Part shown: positions 1-6,529 of the stretch, in pieces | Layout: every line of letters starts with the position of its first letter | Position numbering within the stretch: the first letter of the stretch is position 1 | NCBI GenBank assembly: GCA_946402595.1 | Contig: CAMIWY010000017.1 | Span: 1-11,177 of the forward strand | DNA length: 11,177 bases | Direction of reading: 5' to 3' | DNA from: an uncultured Clostridia bacterium | GTDB lineage: Bacteria > Bacillota > Clostridia > Peptostreptococcales > Anaerovoracaceae | Position numbers and translations under genes: made by a program | The notes under the pieces: generated by a model | Databases searched by the model: none | Seen by the model: the letters and a program-made list of their open reading frames with translations, nothing else | What the model was told of the DNA's origin: nothing

Positions 1-743
1 AGCATGTCGTATACTCTGTTGAACTCTGCAAGGCTCAGCTCTCTGAACTTCTTCCACAGAGCTGTCTCTTCAGGTGCTCCTGCCTCGAGCTTAACGAAAG
101 CCTCTCTTGCTTCGTCCTCAAGTTCAGGATGTTCCTTGGCCTCCTGATGGAATCTTGTATAGTATCCGAGCAGAGTCTTGATAGGATCCTTGGCGAGCTC
201 GTCTTCGCTGCCCCACTTTCTGTAAGCAACGATCATCTTGCCGAACTGTGTGCCGTAGTCTCCGAGATGGTTGATCCTGATGACATGAAAGCCTACCGCA
301 TCGTACAGCTTGTAGATAGCGTTTCCGATGACTGTGCTTCTGATGTGTCCGATATGGAAAGGCTTGGCGATATTTGGCGATGAGTACTCTACGATGACCG
401 TTCTTCCTGCGCCCTCGTCAGATCTTCCGTACATTTTGCCCTCTTTGTTGACTTCCTCAACTACCTGGCCTGTGAAGTACGCTCTGTCGATGAAGAAGTT
501 GACATATGCGTTTACGTTCTCGACCTTGGCAAAGGCCTCGTTTCCTGCGATCCTGCCTGCAATGTCAGCAGCGATCATCTGAGGAGCCTTTCTCAGCGCC
601 TTGGCAAGTCTGAAGCACGGGAAAGCGTAGTCACCCATCTTCTCATCATTAGGGATCTCGATAAGCGCCATGATATCCTCGACCGAAAGACCGAGCGCCT
701 CATCATATATCTCGTCAGCAATTATTTTCTTGAAATCTACCAT
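1..743 (-). CDS. argS: Arginyl-tRNA synthetase, N-terminal part (3' end beyond window)
   Basis: Class Ia synthetase that charges tRNA-Arg with arginine in the cytoplasm, using ATP. The window holds the first 247 codons; the family is usually about 550-600 residues, so the catalytic remainder and the anticodon-binding domain lie outside. Residues 1 to about 110 fit the N-terminal tRNA-binding (Add-1) domain. The catalytic domain opens with SSPNIAKPFHIGH, which contains the HIGH signature at 130-133, followed by NHLGDYGTQFGKM at 158-170, a pattern specific to ArgRS. The ATG at 743-741 is preceded by an AGGAAG ribosome binding site about 8 nt upstream. It lies 72 bp downstream of the DUF523 gene, and a palindromic repeat sits in that gap. 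No promoter stands out, so it may be read from upstream or from within the repeat region. The frame is intact to the window edge. The family call is secure. Confidence 0.96.
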   Translation of the reverse strand, partial: MVDFKKIIADEIYDEALGLSVEDIMALIEIPNDEKMGDYAFPCFRLAKALRKAPQMIAADIAGRIAGNEAFAKVENVNAYVNFFIDRAYFTGQVVEEVNKEGKMYGRSDEGAGRTVIVEYSSPNIAKPFHIGHIRSTVIGNAIYKLYDAVGFHVIRINHLGDYGTQFGKMIVAYRKWGSEDELAKDPIKTLLGYYTRFHQEAKEHPELEDEAREAFVKLEAGAPEETALWKKFRELSLAEFNRVYDM

Positions 744-778
744 AAATTAATCTTCCTATCTGTGTATTTGTGCCATCG

Positions 779-813
779 GATGTGTCACCGGGGACGGTCC
801 TTTTTGACACATC
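779..813. repeat. Palindromic repeat copy A (GGGGACGGTCCT core)
   Basis: Perfect 9-bp inverted arms GATGTGTCA (779-787) and TGACACATC (805-813) flank a 17-nt centre that contains GGGGACGGTCCT on the plus strand. It lies 2 nt past the stop codon of the DUF523 gene and 35 bp before the argS start. The core is shared with two copies at about 1478-1543. From memory, similar GGGGACGGTYCT palindromes are scattered through many bacterial genomes, sometimes near REP-associated tyrosine transposases; no such transposase is in this window. In RNA it would form a stem-loop between the two genes. Confidence 0.8.
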
Positions 814-815
814 TT

Positions 816-1364
816 TTATCTATTTCCGAAAACCCTTGAAAAGCTGTTCTCATCGCAGACCTTGAAGTCATCCGCGAAGAGACGGTTTTCATCGCTTATA
901 TCCGGATTGCTTCTTTCCTCAAGGCAGGCGTCTATCAGCTTGTCTGCAAAAACGCCGAATCCCTTCGTCAGTGTGCCGGTGAAAGTTCCGTCATAAACGG
1001 CACCCGCGCCGCACGAAGGGCTGTTAGCCTTAAGAATAGCTCCCTCTATGATTCCCTTTCTCTCAATGCGGTTTCCTGCCTCGACAAGTACCGAAGCCAG
1101 TGAAAGTCTTGCACCGTAGTCGAATGCCTCACTCATGTCTTCGCCTGTTTTGCTCACGACAGTGAATACGTCCTTGCCGTCCTCAGTCACTCTGACACCG
1201 GTGATCTCTGAAGGTGTCCTTGGTGATTCGAGGCCCGCTGCCGTCTCAGGACAGACGGTTACGCAGTCATGGGTCCTGAAGAATTCAACGATATCGTCGT
1301 TTTTGTTGTTGCCTCCGTCATACTTGCAGTTAAAGCCGAGGAGACATCTGCTTATGATATACAT
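816..1364 (-). CDS. DUF523 family protein, TudS-like (2-thiouracil desulfurase family)
   Basis: A 182-residue cytoplasmic protein of the DUF523 family. Members characterised as TudS are [4Fe-4S] enzymes that desulfurate 2-thiouracil. Family motifs are present in order: CLLGFNCKYDGG at 7-18, VCPE at 37-40, GLESPRTPSEI at 44-54, KANSPSCG at 112-119 and YDGTFTGTLTKGFGVFA further on. Cys7, Cys38 and Cys118 are the best candidates for cluster ligands, inferred from the family pattern. Length is normal for a stand-alone DUF523 protein with no extra domain fused. AAGGAG lies 11 nt before the ATG, a slightly long spacing. The gene appears to have its own promoter (1422-1430) and is bracketed by palindromic repeats on both sides, so it looks like a separate unit set between mutS2 and argS. 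The true substrate here cannot be read from the sequence. Confidence 0.9.
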   Translation of the reverse strand: MYIISRCLLGFNCKYDGGNNKNDDIVEFFRTHDCVTVCPETAAGLESPRTPSEITGVRVTEDGKDVFTVVSKTGEDMSEAFDYGARLSLASVLVEAGNRIERKGIIEGAILKANSPSCGAGAVYDGTFTGTLTKGFGVFADKLIDACLEERSNPDISDENRLFADDFKVCDENSFSRVFGNR

Positions 1365-1387
1365 TCTGTGTAAAACTCCTTATTGCC

Positions 1388-1411
1388 GCCGCGGGAAAGA
1401 TGCGGCTTTTT
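1388..1411 (+). terminator. Terminator-like hairpin on plus strand, in the DUF523 leader
   Basis: GCCGC (1388-1392) pairs with GCGGC (1402-1406) around a 9-nt loop, followed on the plus strand by TTTTT (1407-1411). This resembles a short rho-independent terminator for plus-strand transcription, but I see no plus-strand gene before it. On the minus strand it falls inside the 5' leader of the DUF523 mRNA, just upstream of the ribosome binding site, and may act only as a leader stem. Confidence 0.35.
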
Positions 1412-1421
1412 CCAAATAAAT

Positions 1422-1430
1422 ATTATAGCA
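1422..1430 (-). promoter_or_regulatory. Probable extended -10 promoter for the DUF523 gene
   Basis: On the minus strand the sequence reads TGC then TATAAT (1430 to 1422), an exact TGnTATAAT extended -10 element. The 17-nt-spaced upstream hexamer is a poor -35 match, as extended -10 promoters allow. Transcription would begin near 1415, leaving a leader of about 50 nt before the ATG at 1364. The TGC is shared with one arm of the hairpin at 1428-1465. Confidence 0.5.
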
Positions 1431-1471
1431 AACAAGCCGGCATTTTACTACAGTGCCGGGTTTGCTTTTTT
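1428..1471 (+). terminator. Rho-independent-like terminator, oriented on plus strand (possibly bidirectional)
   Basis: GCAAAC (1428-1433) pairs with GTTTGC (1460-1465), and CCGGCA (1437-1442) pairs with TGCCGG (1454-1459). There is a 3-nt bulge and an 11-nt loop. The plus strand continues with six T (1466-1471). On the minus strand, the direction of mutS2, the hairpin is followed only by a mixed A/T stretch, so it would be a weaker terminator for mutS2. No plus-strand gene precedes it, so its natural client is unclear. Confidence 0.5.
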
Positions 1472-1477
1472 CGAAAT

Positions 1478-1506
1478 ATGACAGTGGGGACGGTTCTCAC
1501 TGTCAT
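1478..1506. repeat. Palindromic repeat copy B (GGGGACGGTTCT core)
   Basis: Perfect 9-bp arms ATGACAGTG (1478-1486) and CACTGTCAT (1498-1506) enclose GGGACGGTTCT on the plus strand. The core matches copy A except for one base, but the arms differ in sequence and polarity: TGACA comes first here, whereas TGTCA comes first in copy A. Both stems are preserved. It lies in the gap between mutS2 and the DUF523 gene, next to copy C in opposite orientation. Confidence 0.8.
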
Positions 1507-1514
1507 CTCAGAAT

Positions 1515-1543
1515 ATGACAATGAGAACCGTCCCTGTTGTCAC
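1515..1543. repeat. Palindromic repeat copy C (inverted relative to B; overlaps mutS2 stop)
   Basis: Read on the minus strand it is GTGACAA, then GGGACGGTTCT, then TTGTCAT, with 6-bp arms TGACAA and TTGTCA. Relative to copy B it is inverted. Together 1487-1506 and 1515-1534 form 20-bp inverted arms with one mismatch (1500 against 1521) around an 8-nt loop (1507-1514), a strong stem just after mutS2. The TGA stop codon of mutS2 (1542-1540) is part of this repeat. Confidence 0.78.
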
Positions 1544-3951
1544 TTGCGGTCTTTGAGTTCGACAATCGTGCAGCCTTCTCCGCCGTCGTTGTAAGGGGCG
1601 GATCTGAAGGACTTCACGTGTTTGTTCTTTTTTAGTTCCGCCCTGAGTCCGTTTCTGAGGATGCCCTCGCCTCTTCCGTGTATGACATGTACTGTCTTCA
1701 GGCCTGCAAGGTATGCGTCGTCTATGTACTTGAGCATCAGGTCTGTCGCTTCATCCAGGTTCTTGCCGATCAGATTGATCTCTGTCTTGATCGTCTTGGT
1801 CTTGCCGAAGGACATGCTGCCGTACTTTGCTCTGTTCTTTTCCTTGTGTCCCGCGTTCTCTGATTCTGCAATGATGAGGTCGCGGATGTTGGCGGTCATC
1901 TTGATAGCGCCGAGTCTGATGGCGAGATTGCCCCTGGCATCAGGCAGTGACTCGACCTCGCCCGTCTGATCGAGCTTGGTATATTTCACCCTCATACCCA
2001 GCCTTATCTGCTCAGGCTCAGGTGCCTTTCCTGTCTGCAGGGTGTCAGGCTTGCGGGTTTCCTGTGACCTGTATGCAGACTCGGCCTGTTTGAGAGCCCT
2101 TCTGCTGTTTGCAGCGCCGCCTGCTATATGTCCCTCGTTGAAGCCTGCGTTCTTCCTGCGTTTGCTGATGCTCCTGAGCTCTTCGGAAATATCGTCGATC
2201 GTCCCCTGGGCATCACGAAGCATCTCACGCGCCTGCTTTCTTGCATCTTCAAGGATCTTTTCCGCTTCGGCATGAGCCTTGTCCAGCTCACGTGCCGCTT
2301 CATCCCTGCTCGACTGAGCCTGAGCCTTCGCTTCTCCCGCTTCACGCAGGGCTTCCTCAGCCTCCGCCTGGTCTGCCTCAACTCTTGATACGGCCTCTTC
2401 AAATTCGAGCTGTTCCTCTCCGAGGAGCTCAGTCGCCCTCGCTATGATATCCTCGCTCAGTCCGAGTTTCCTGGATATCTCAAACGCATTGGACTTGCCC
2501 GGAAGACCTACTCTGAGCCTGTATGTCGGGGAAAGCGTTTCAACGTTGAATTCCATCGAAGCATTCTCAACGCCCGGTGTGGACAGAGCGTACTTCTTCA
2601 GCTCGGTGTAGTGAGTTGTTGCTGCCACGAGAGCACCCCTGGACTTGAGAGTCTCAAGCTCCGCTATGCCGAGTGCCGCCCCTTCGAGCGGATCTGTACC
2701 GGCTCCGAGCTCGTCCAGCAGGACAAGGCAGCCCTCACCGGCTGACTCGAATATGCCGATCATGTTCTTCATGTGAGATGAGAACGTACTGAGACTCTGC
2801 TCGATGCTCTGCTCGTCTCCGATGTCCGCGAAGATCTCCTCCAGGACAGGCATGTCACTTGTCTCATCTGCAGGTATGTGAAGACCGCTCTGCGTCATAA
2901 GGCAAAGCAGTCCTATTGTCTTGAGTGTTACGGTCTTGCCTCCGGTGTTAGGTCCGGTGATGAGAAGAGTCGACCATCTGCGGCCAAGCTCTGCATCCAC
3001 AGGGACGACCTTGTCAGCAGGTATCAGTGGATGCCTGCCGCGTTTTATATCAATATAGCCCTCGTCGTTGAGACGCGGCTGTCTGCCTTCCATAAGGCAG
3101 GAGAGCTTGCCCTTGGCTCCGATAAAATCAAGCTCAGAGAGCAGCTTCTGATCATTCATCAGTTCGTGGTAATGCTCCGCGACCCTTCCTGAGAAGGCCT
3201 CAAGTATCCTTGTGATCTCAGCCTGCTCTTCGGTGTCGAGCTGCCTCAGCTCATTATTCAGGTTGACCACTGACTGCGGCTCAACGAAGAGTGTTGCTCC
3301 GGTCGATGACTGGTCATGTACCATTCCCGGGAACAGACTTATGTATTCCCTCTTGACCGGGATGACATATCTGCCGTTGCGCATCGTGACTATTGCATCC
3401 TGCAGATGTGTCTTAGCCGATCCGCTGGTGACCATCTTCTGAAGCCTCGACTTGATCAGGTCGTTCTTGTTCCTTATCTCACGCCTGATCCTTCTGAGCT
3501 CCGGTGAAGCGCTGTCAGACATCTCATCTTCGCTCAGTATGGCCGATTCTATGTCATGCTCGAGTTTTGGCACAGGCTCAAGCAGACTGCATATCTCAGG
3601 AAGCAGCTTAAGACCTGAAGGCATGTCATCAGAGAGGAAAGCCTTCGCCGTCCTCGTGATGCTGAGAGTCGTCCTGACCTGCAGCAGCTCCCTCATGCTT
3701 AGTATCCTGCCTTTTCTGGCCATTCCGAGGATGCCGGATATGTCACCGATCTCTCCGACCGGAATATTTCCCTTATATAGAATAACGGAAACCGCCTCAG
3801 TAGTTTCCGTTAATGCATCCTGTACCATGCGCCTGTTGGACATTGGTACCAGCTCCGCTATCCGCTCACGGGTTACCGCGGAGCCGGCCTGCTCAGCAAG
3901 CAGGTCCAGTATTCTGTTGAATTCAAGAAGTCCGAGTATCTTAGAGTTCAT
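1540..3951 (-). CDS. mutS2: MutS2 family ATPase with C-terminal Smr domain
   Basis: An 803-residue MutS2 protein, normal length for the family. MutS2 is not a classical mismatch-repair protein; members suppress recombination, and the Bacillus subtilis protein also senses collided ribosomes. Residues 1 to about 310 form the helical core and clamp. The ABC-type ATPase follows, with Walker A GPNTGGKT at 333-340 and Walker B ending in LLDELGAG with D413 and E414. A long charged coiled coil (about 515-610) leads to a KOW-like segment and the Smr domain (about 725-800) with HGRGEG at 758-763. The usual LDLRG at the Smr start reads INLIG (725-729), losing the Asp and Arg. The gene overlaps zapA by 11 bp and has only a weak ribosome binding site, suggesting translational coupling. 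Its stop codon lies inside palindromic repeat C. Confidence 0.96.
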   Translation of the reverse strand: MNSKILGLLEFNRILDLLAEQAGSAVTRERIAELVPMSNRRMVQDALTETTEAVSVILYKGNIPVGEIGDISGILGMARKGRILSMRELLQVRTTLSITRTAKAFLSDDMPSGLKLLPEICSLLEPVPKLEHDIESAILSEDEMSDSASPELRRIRREIRNKNDLIKSRLQKMVTSGSAKTHLQDAIVTMRNGRYVIPVKREYISLFPGMVHDQSSTGATLFVEPQSVVNLNNELRQLDTEEQAEITRILEAFSGRVAEHYHELMNDQKLLSELDFIGAKGKLSCLMEGRQPRLNDEGYIDIKRGRHPLIPADKVVPVDAELGRRWSTLLITGPNTGGKTVTLKTIGLLCLMTQSGLHIPADETSDMPVLEEIFADIGDEQSIEQSLSTFSSHMKNMIGIFESAGEGCLVLLDELGAGTDPLEGAALGIAELETLKSRGALVAATTHYTELKKYALSTPGVENASMEFNVETLSPTYRLRVGLPGKSNAFEISRKLGLSEDIIARATELLGEEQLEFEEAVSRVEADQAEAEEALREAGEAKAQAQSSRDEAARELDKAHAEAEKILEDARKQAREMLRDAQGTIDDISEELRSISKRRKNAGFNEGHIAGGAANSRRALKQAESAYRSQETRKPDTLQTGKAPEPEQIRLGMRVKYTKLDQTGEVESLPDARGNLAIRLGAIKMTANIRDLIIAESENAGHKEKNRAKYGSMSFGKTKTIKTEINLIGKNLDEATDLMLKYIDDAYLAGLKTVHVIHGRGEGILRNGLRAELKKNKHVKSFRSAPYNDGGEGCTIVELKDRK

Positions 3952-4423
3952 CGTCGCTGTTCATTCTCTTGATTGATTTCAGCTCGTTCTTGAGGTTGAC
4001 GTTCTCCATCTGCAGATCGAAGTATGCGTTTTCCATCTCGACCAGCTTTTCCTGGAGTTTTTTCTGATCCTCAGTGCTCTGCGACTGTCTGTCAACTTCC
4101 GATGACATCTTTTCCTTGAGATCAGTTACCTGCTTCTTGGCCTGTTCCCACTGGTTGATGTAGTGTTTGACATCGTTGTCCAGCTGATGGTTCTCAGTCT
4201 GCAGCTTGAGGATCGTGTCAGTGCTGTCCATGAGCTTTTCAGTGATATTAAGAGCAGCCAGAACAGCAGTCTTGAAATTAGGATTGAAGTTAAGCGCTTT
4301 GCTTACTGTCCTGATCTCATCATCTACATATTTAGCTATCTCTTTGATACGTTCTTCGCTCTTTTCACTTGAAAGTACGTAGTTGGATCCGCAGATCACA
4401 ACATCAGCTCTGTTCTTTTCCAT
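3941..4423 (-). CDS. zapA: ZapA, cell division protein that binds FtsZ, with long coiled-coil tail
   Basis: ZapA cross-links FtsZ protofilaments and promotes Z-ring assembly at midcell. I start it at the ATG at 4423-4421 (160 residues), because AAGGGG lies exactly 6 nt upstream and the gene then begins 16 bp after its neighbour ends. An upstream in-frame ATG at 4447 would overlap the preceding gene and bury this site. With this start, residues 1 to about 62 match the ZapA globular head (ADVVICGSNYVL, then AKYVDDEIRTV and AVLAALNITEKLM). The remaining roughly 95 residues are charged and predicted to be coiled coil. Bacillus subtilis ZapA is about 85 residues and the E. coli protein about 109, so the tail is unusually long. 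It overlaps mutS2 by 11 bp, a pairing common in Firmicutes. Confidence 0.9.
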   Translation of the reverse strand: MEKNRADVVICGSNYVLSSEKSEERIKEIAKYVDDEIRTVSKALNFNPNFKTAVLAALNITEKLMDSTDTILKLQTENHQLDNDVKHYINQWEQAKKQVTDLKEKMSSEVDRQSQSTEDQKKLQEKLVEMENAYFDLQMENVNLKNELKSIKRMNSDDEL

Positions 4424-4429
4424 ATTTAA

Positions 4430-4435
4430 CCCCTT
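4430..4435 (-). promoter_or_regulatory. Ribosome binding site that decides the zapA start
   Basis: AAGGGG on the minus strand, 6 nt before the ATG at 4423. It supports that start over the in-frame ATG at 4447, which lies upstream of this site and overlaps the stop of the RNA methyltransferase gene. Confidence 0.7.
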
Positions 4436-4439
4436 ATCA

Positions 4440-5264
4440 TTAATCATCTCTTCTTACGGCTTCATACATCAGTATTGCAGCCGATACAGCAGCATTGAGA
4501 GATTCGATGCTGCCCTTCATGGGCAAAGTTACTCTGATATCAGCAAGCGCCATCACTTCATCGCTGACGCCGTTGCCTTCGTTGCCTATAACGAGAGCTG
4601 TATTTCTGCTGAGGTCTTCCTCGTAGTAAGGCCTGCCTCCCGCAGGATCCGTAACAGCTATTTTTCTTCCCGATGCTCTCAGGACATCTGCAAGCTCTTC
4701 AGTGCTGTCAGCATACACGATCGGTATCTCGAAGATCATACCGGCTGTGGCTCTGAGGACCTTCGGGGAATATACATCCACCGTTCCCTTGGCAGCTATT
4801 ATCATTCCATAGCCTGCAGCAACAGCAGTCCTGATCATCGTTCCCATGTTGCCGGGATCCTGTATCCTGTCAAGGACCAGAATGTTCGTACCGGATGGAA
4901 GACGTGACACTGTCGTAAGGTCAGTCTCCGGCATCCTCAGCACTGCACAGATACCGATACCATTACCCGCATCTGTAAGTCCGGCAAAAGTCTTTGCCGG
5001 AACCGTGCAGACTGTCAGTCCTGGATCAGAGATGCACTCCTCTGTAAAAGCCCTGAGACCGCTAAGGTCACCGGTGCCTCCCGAAGTCTTCCAGTCATCA
5101 GGGACCATCAGGAAATCAATGTCGAGCGACCTCAGAACAGCTTCCCTGCAGAGGTTGAGTCCTTCTATTACGAATCTCCCCTCTGCAGTCCTGCCCTTTC
5201 TGGTTGCCAGCTTTCTGACCAGCCTTATGCGGCTGTTATCAGATGATTCTATTCTGATAAGCAT
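4440..5264 (-). CDS. TrmH/SpoU-family RNA 2'-O-methyltransferase
   Basis: A 274-residue SPOUT-class enzyme that transfers a methyl group from S-adenosylmethionine to a ribose 2'-OH of tRNA or rRNA. Residues 1-90 form the N-terminal RNA-binding (SpoU substrate-binding) domain, with the typical opening in which RLVRKLATRKGR leads to EGRFVIEGLNL. The catalytic knot carries the three family motifs: LDRIQDPGNMGTMIRTA with N139 and the conserved R145; LVIGNEGNGVS at 224-234; and LPMKGSIESLNAAVSA starting at 247, with S255 and N257. It starts 27 bp after the ftsZ stop with only a weak ribosome binding site. The position next to zapA and mutS2 resembles the B. subtilis ysgA-pheST-rnhC-zapA region, so a YsgA-like role is likely. 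The exact nucleotide modified cannot be assigned. Confidence 0.93.
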   Translation of the reverse strand: MLIRIESSDNSRIRLVRKLATRKGRTAEGRFVIEGLNLCREAVLRSLDIDFLMVPDDWKTSGGTGDLSGLRAFTEECISDPGLTVCTVPAKTFAGLTDAGNGIGICAVLRMPETDLTTVSRLPSGTNILVLDRIQDPGNMGTMIRTAVAAGYGMIIAAKGTVDVYSPKVLRATAGMIFEIPIVYADSTEELADVLRASGRKIAVTDPAGGRPYYEEDLSRNTALVIGNEGNGVSDEVMALADIRVTLPMKGSIESLNAAVSAAILMYEAVRRDD

Positions 5265-5291
5265 CTTGCTGTTTCTTGCCCTGTATGCTGA

Positions 5292-6449
5292 TTATCTGAG
5301 GAAGTCCGGAATGTCAAAATCCGTACCGGATGCTTCTGACTTTCTGTTATCACTGAGAAGATCGTCAAGATCTGCCTCGAATCCTTCCAGACCATCGATG
5401 GTCACTCTAGGAAGGCTGCTTGTTCCCTTGGCAGTTTTCTCAGCAGGTGCATCTATGATAGTGCTGCCGCCCATGCCTGAGTTCTTTACATTGCCGAAGT
5501 CTGTAGCGATGATTGTTACGGAGATCTTCTCGTTCATCTCTTCGCTGATAGCAGCTCCGAAGATGATGTTGGCATCAGGATCAGCCTCTGTCTGAACCTT
5601 TTCAGCGATAGTGTTGATGTCAAGCATACCCATATCGTATCCGCCTGATACGTACAGCAGGATGGACTTTGCTCCGCTGATGGATGTCTCGAGCAGCGGG
5701 CTGTTGAGAGCTGCCTGAACAGCTTCTTCTATTCTGTTCTCGCCTTCGCCTACGCCGACTCCCATGTGAGCGATTCCTCTGCCCTCCATGATCGTTCTTA
5801 CGTCCGCGAAGTCTACGTTTACAAGACCATACTCACTGATCAGATCGGAAATGCCCTGTACACCCTGTCTCAGTACATCGTCTGCCATAGCGAATGCTTC
5901 GAGCATTGATGTGTTCTTCTGGCTGGTGTCGATAAGTCTGTCGTTAGGGATAACGACCAGAGAGTCAACAAAGTTGCTCAGATACTGGATGCCCTTTGCA
6001 GCTCTGTTCCAGCGCTTCTTTCCCTCGAAGGTGAAAGGCTTGGTAACAACAGCAACTGTAAGTGCGCCGCAGTCCATTGAAGCCTTTGCGATGACAGGAG
6101 CAGCTCCTGTACCGGTACCGCCGCCCATGCCTGCTGTGATGAATACCATGTCAGCATCCTGGATGTGTGAAATGATCTCATCGATTGTTTCTTCAGCAGC
6201 CTTCTGTCCAAGCTCAGGATTTGCGCCGGCACCTCTGCCTCCGGCAACTTTCTCGCCCAGCTGGATCTTGATCTCAGCCTTGCACTTAGCGAGAGCCTGT
6301 CTGTCTGTATTTACTGCGATGAAAGATACGCCGCCAAGACCGGTGTCGACCATCCTGTTAATAGCGTTGCATCCGCCACCGCCAACGCCGATTACTTTTA
6401 TGATCGCGGCATTATCTGTCTCGGATACGAAATCAGAAACGAATTCCAT
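5292..6449 (-). CDS. ftsZ: FtsZ, tubulin-like GTPase of the division ring
   Basis: FtsZ polymerises with GTP at midcell and organises the divisome. The 385-residue protein is of usual length. The N-terminal nucleotide-binding domain has GVGGGGCNAINRM (21-33) and the tubulin signature GGGTGTG (109-115). The T7 synergy loop NVDFADVR (211-218) retains D213 and D216, which complete the GTPase site of the next subunit. After about residue 320 comes a short Ser/Thr/Gly-rich linker, and the protein ends in the conserved tail peptide DFDIPDFLR, the docking site for partners such as FtsA, SepF or EzrA. A strong AGGAGG (6457-6462) lies 7 nt before the ATG. A 176-bp leader precedes the gene, the largest non-coding gap in the window, suggesting its own promoter. 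No ftsA lies upstream, unlike many dcw clusters. Confidence 0.98.
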   Translation of the reverse strand: MEFVSDFVSETDNAAIIKVIGVGGGGCNAINRMVDTGLGGVSFIAVNTDRQALAKCKAEIKIQLGEKVAGGRGAGANPELGQKAAEETIDEIISHIQDADMVFITAGMGGGTGTGAAPVIAKASMDCGALTVAVVTKPFTFEGKKRWNRAAKGIQYLSNFVDSLVVIPNDRLIDTSQKNTSMLEAFAMADDVLRQGVQGISDLISEYGLVNVDFADVRTIMEGRGIAHMGVGVGEGENRIEEAVQAALNSPLLETSISGAKSILLYVSGGYDMGMLDINTIAEKVQTEADPDANIIFGAAISEEMNEKISVTIIATDFGNVKNSGMGGSTIIDAPAEKTAKGTSSLPRVTIDGLEGFEADLDDLLSDNRKSEASGTDFDIPDFLR

Positions 6450-6488
6450 AGTGTGTCCTCCTCATTGAACTCATAAATAGATATAGTT

Positions 6489-6511
6489 ATCTTAGCACAT
6501 ATATTGTGCAA
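6489..6511 (-). promoter_or_regulatory. Possible ftsZ promoter (extended -10) overlapping a dyad
   Basis: On the minus strand TGC then TAAGAT (6497 to 6489) fits an extended -10 element (TGn plus a 4/6 match to TATAAT). No good -35 lies at the usual distance. Overlapping it is a 15-bp dyad, GCACA (6495-6499), 5-bp spacer, TGTGC (6505-6509), placed where an operator could act. Transcription would start near 6482, giving a leader of about 30 nt. This is pattern-based and tentative. Confidence 0.35.
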
Positions 6512-6529
6512 ATGCATTACATTTTTGGC

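Noticed and set aside
4424..4447. Upstream in-frame ATG for zapA adding 8 residues
   Set aside because: It overlaps the end of the preceding gene and lies upstream of a well-placed AAGGGG that serves the ATG at 4423; the extra residues do not match the family.
4846..5595. Plus-strand open frame of 249 codons antisense to the RNA methyltransferase and ftsZ
   Set aside because: It spans two real genes and their gap on the opposite strand, with low-complexity Ser/Leu/Pro content typical of antisense shadows.
5788..6468. Plus-strand open frame of 226 codons antisense to ftsZ
   Set aside because: It is an antisense shadow of the conserved FtsZ GTPase domain with no ribosome binding site or family motif of its own.
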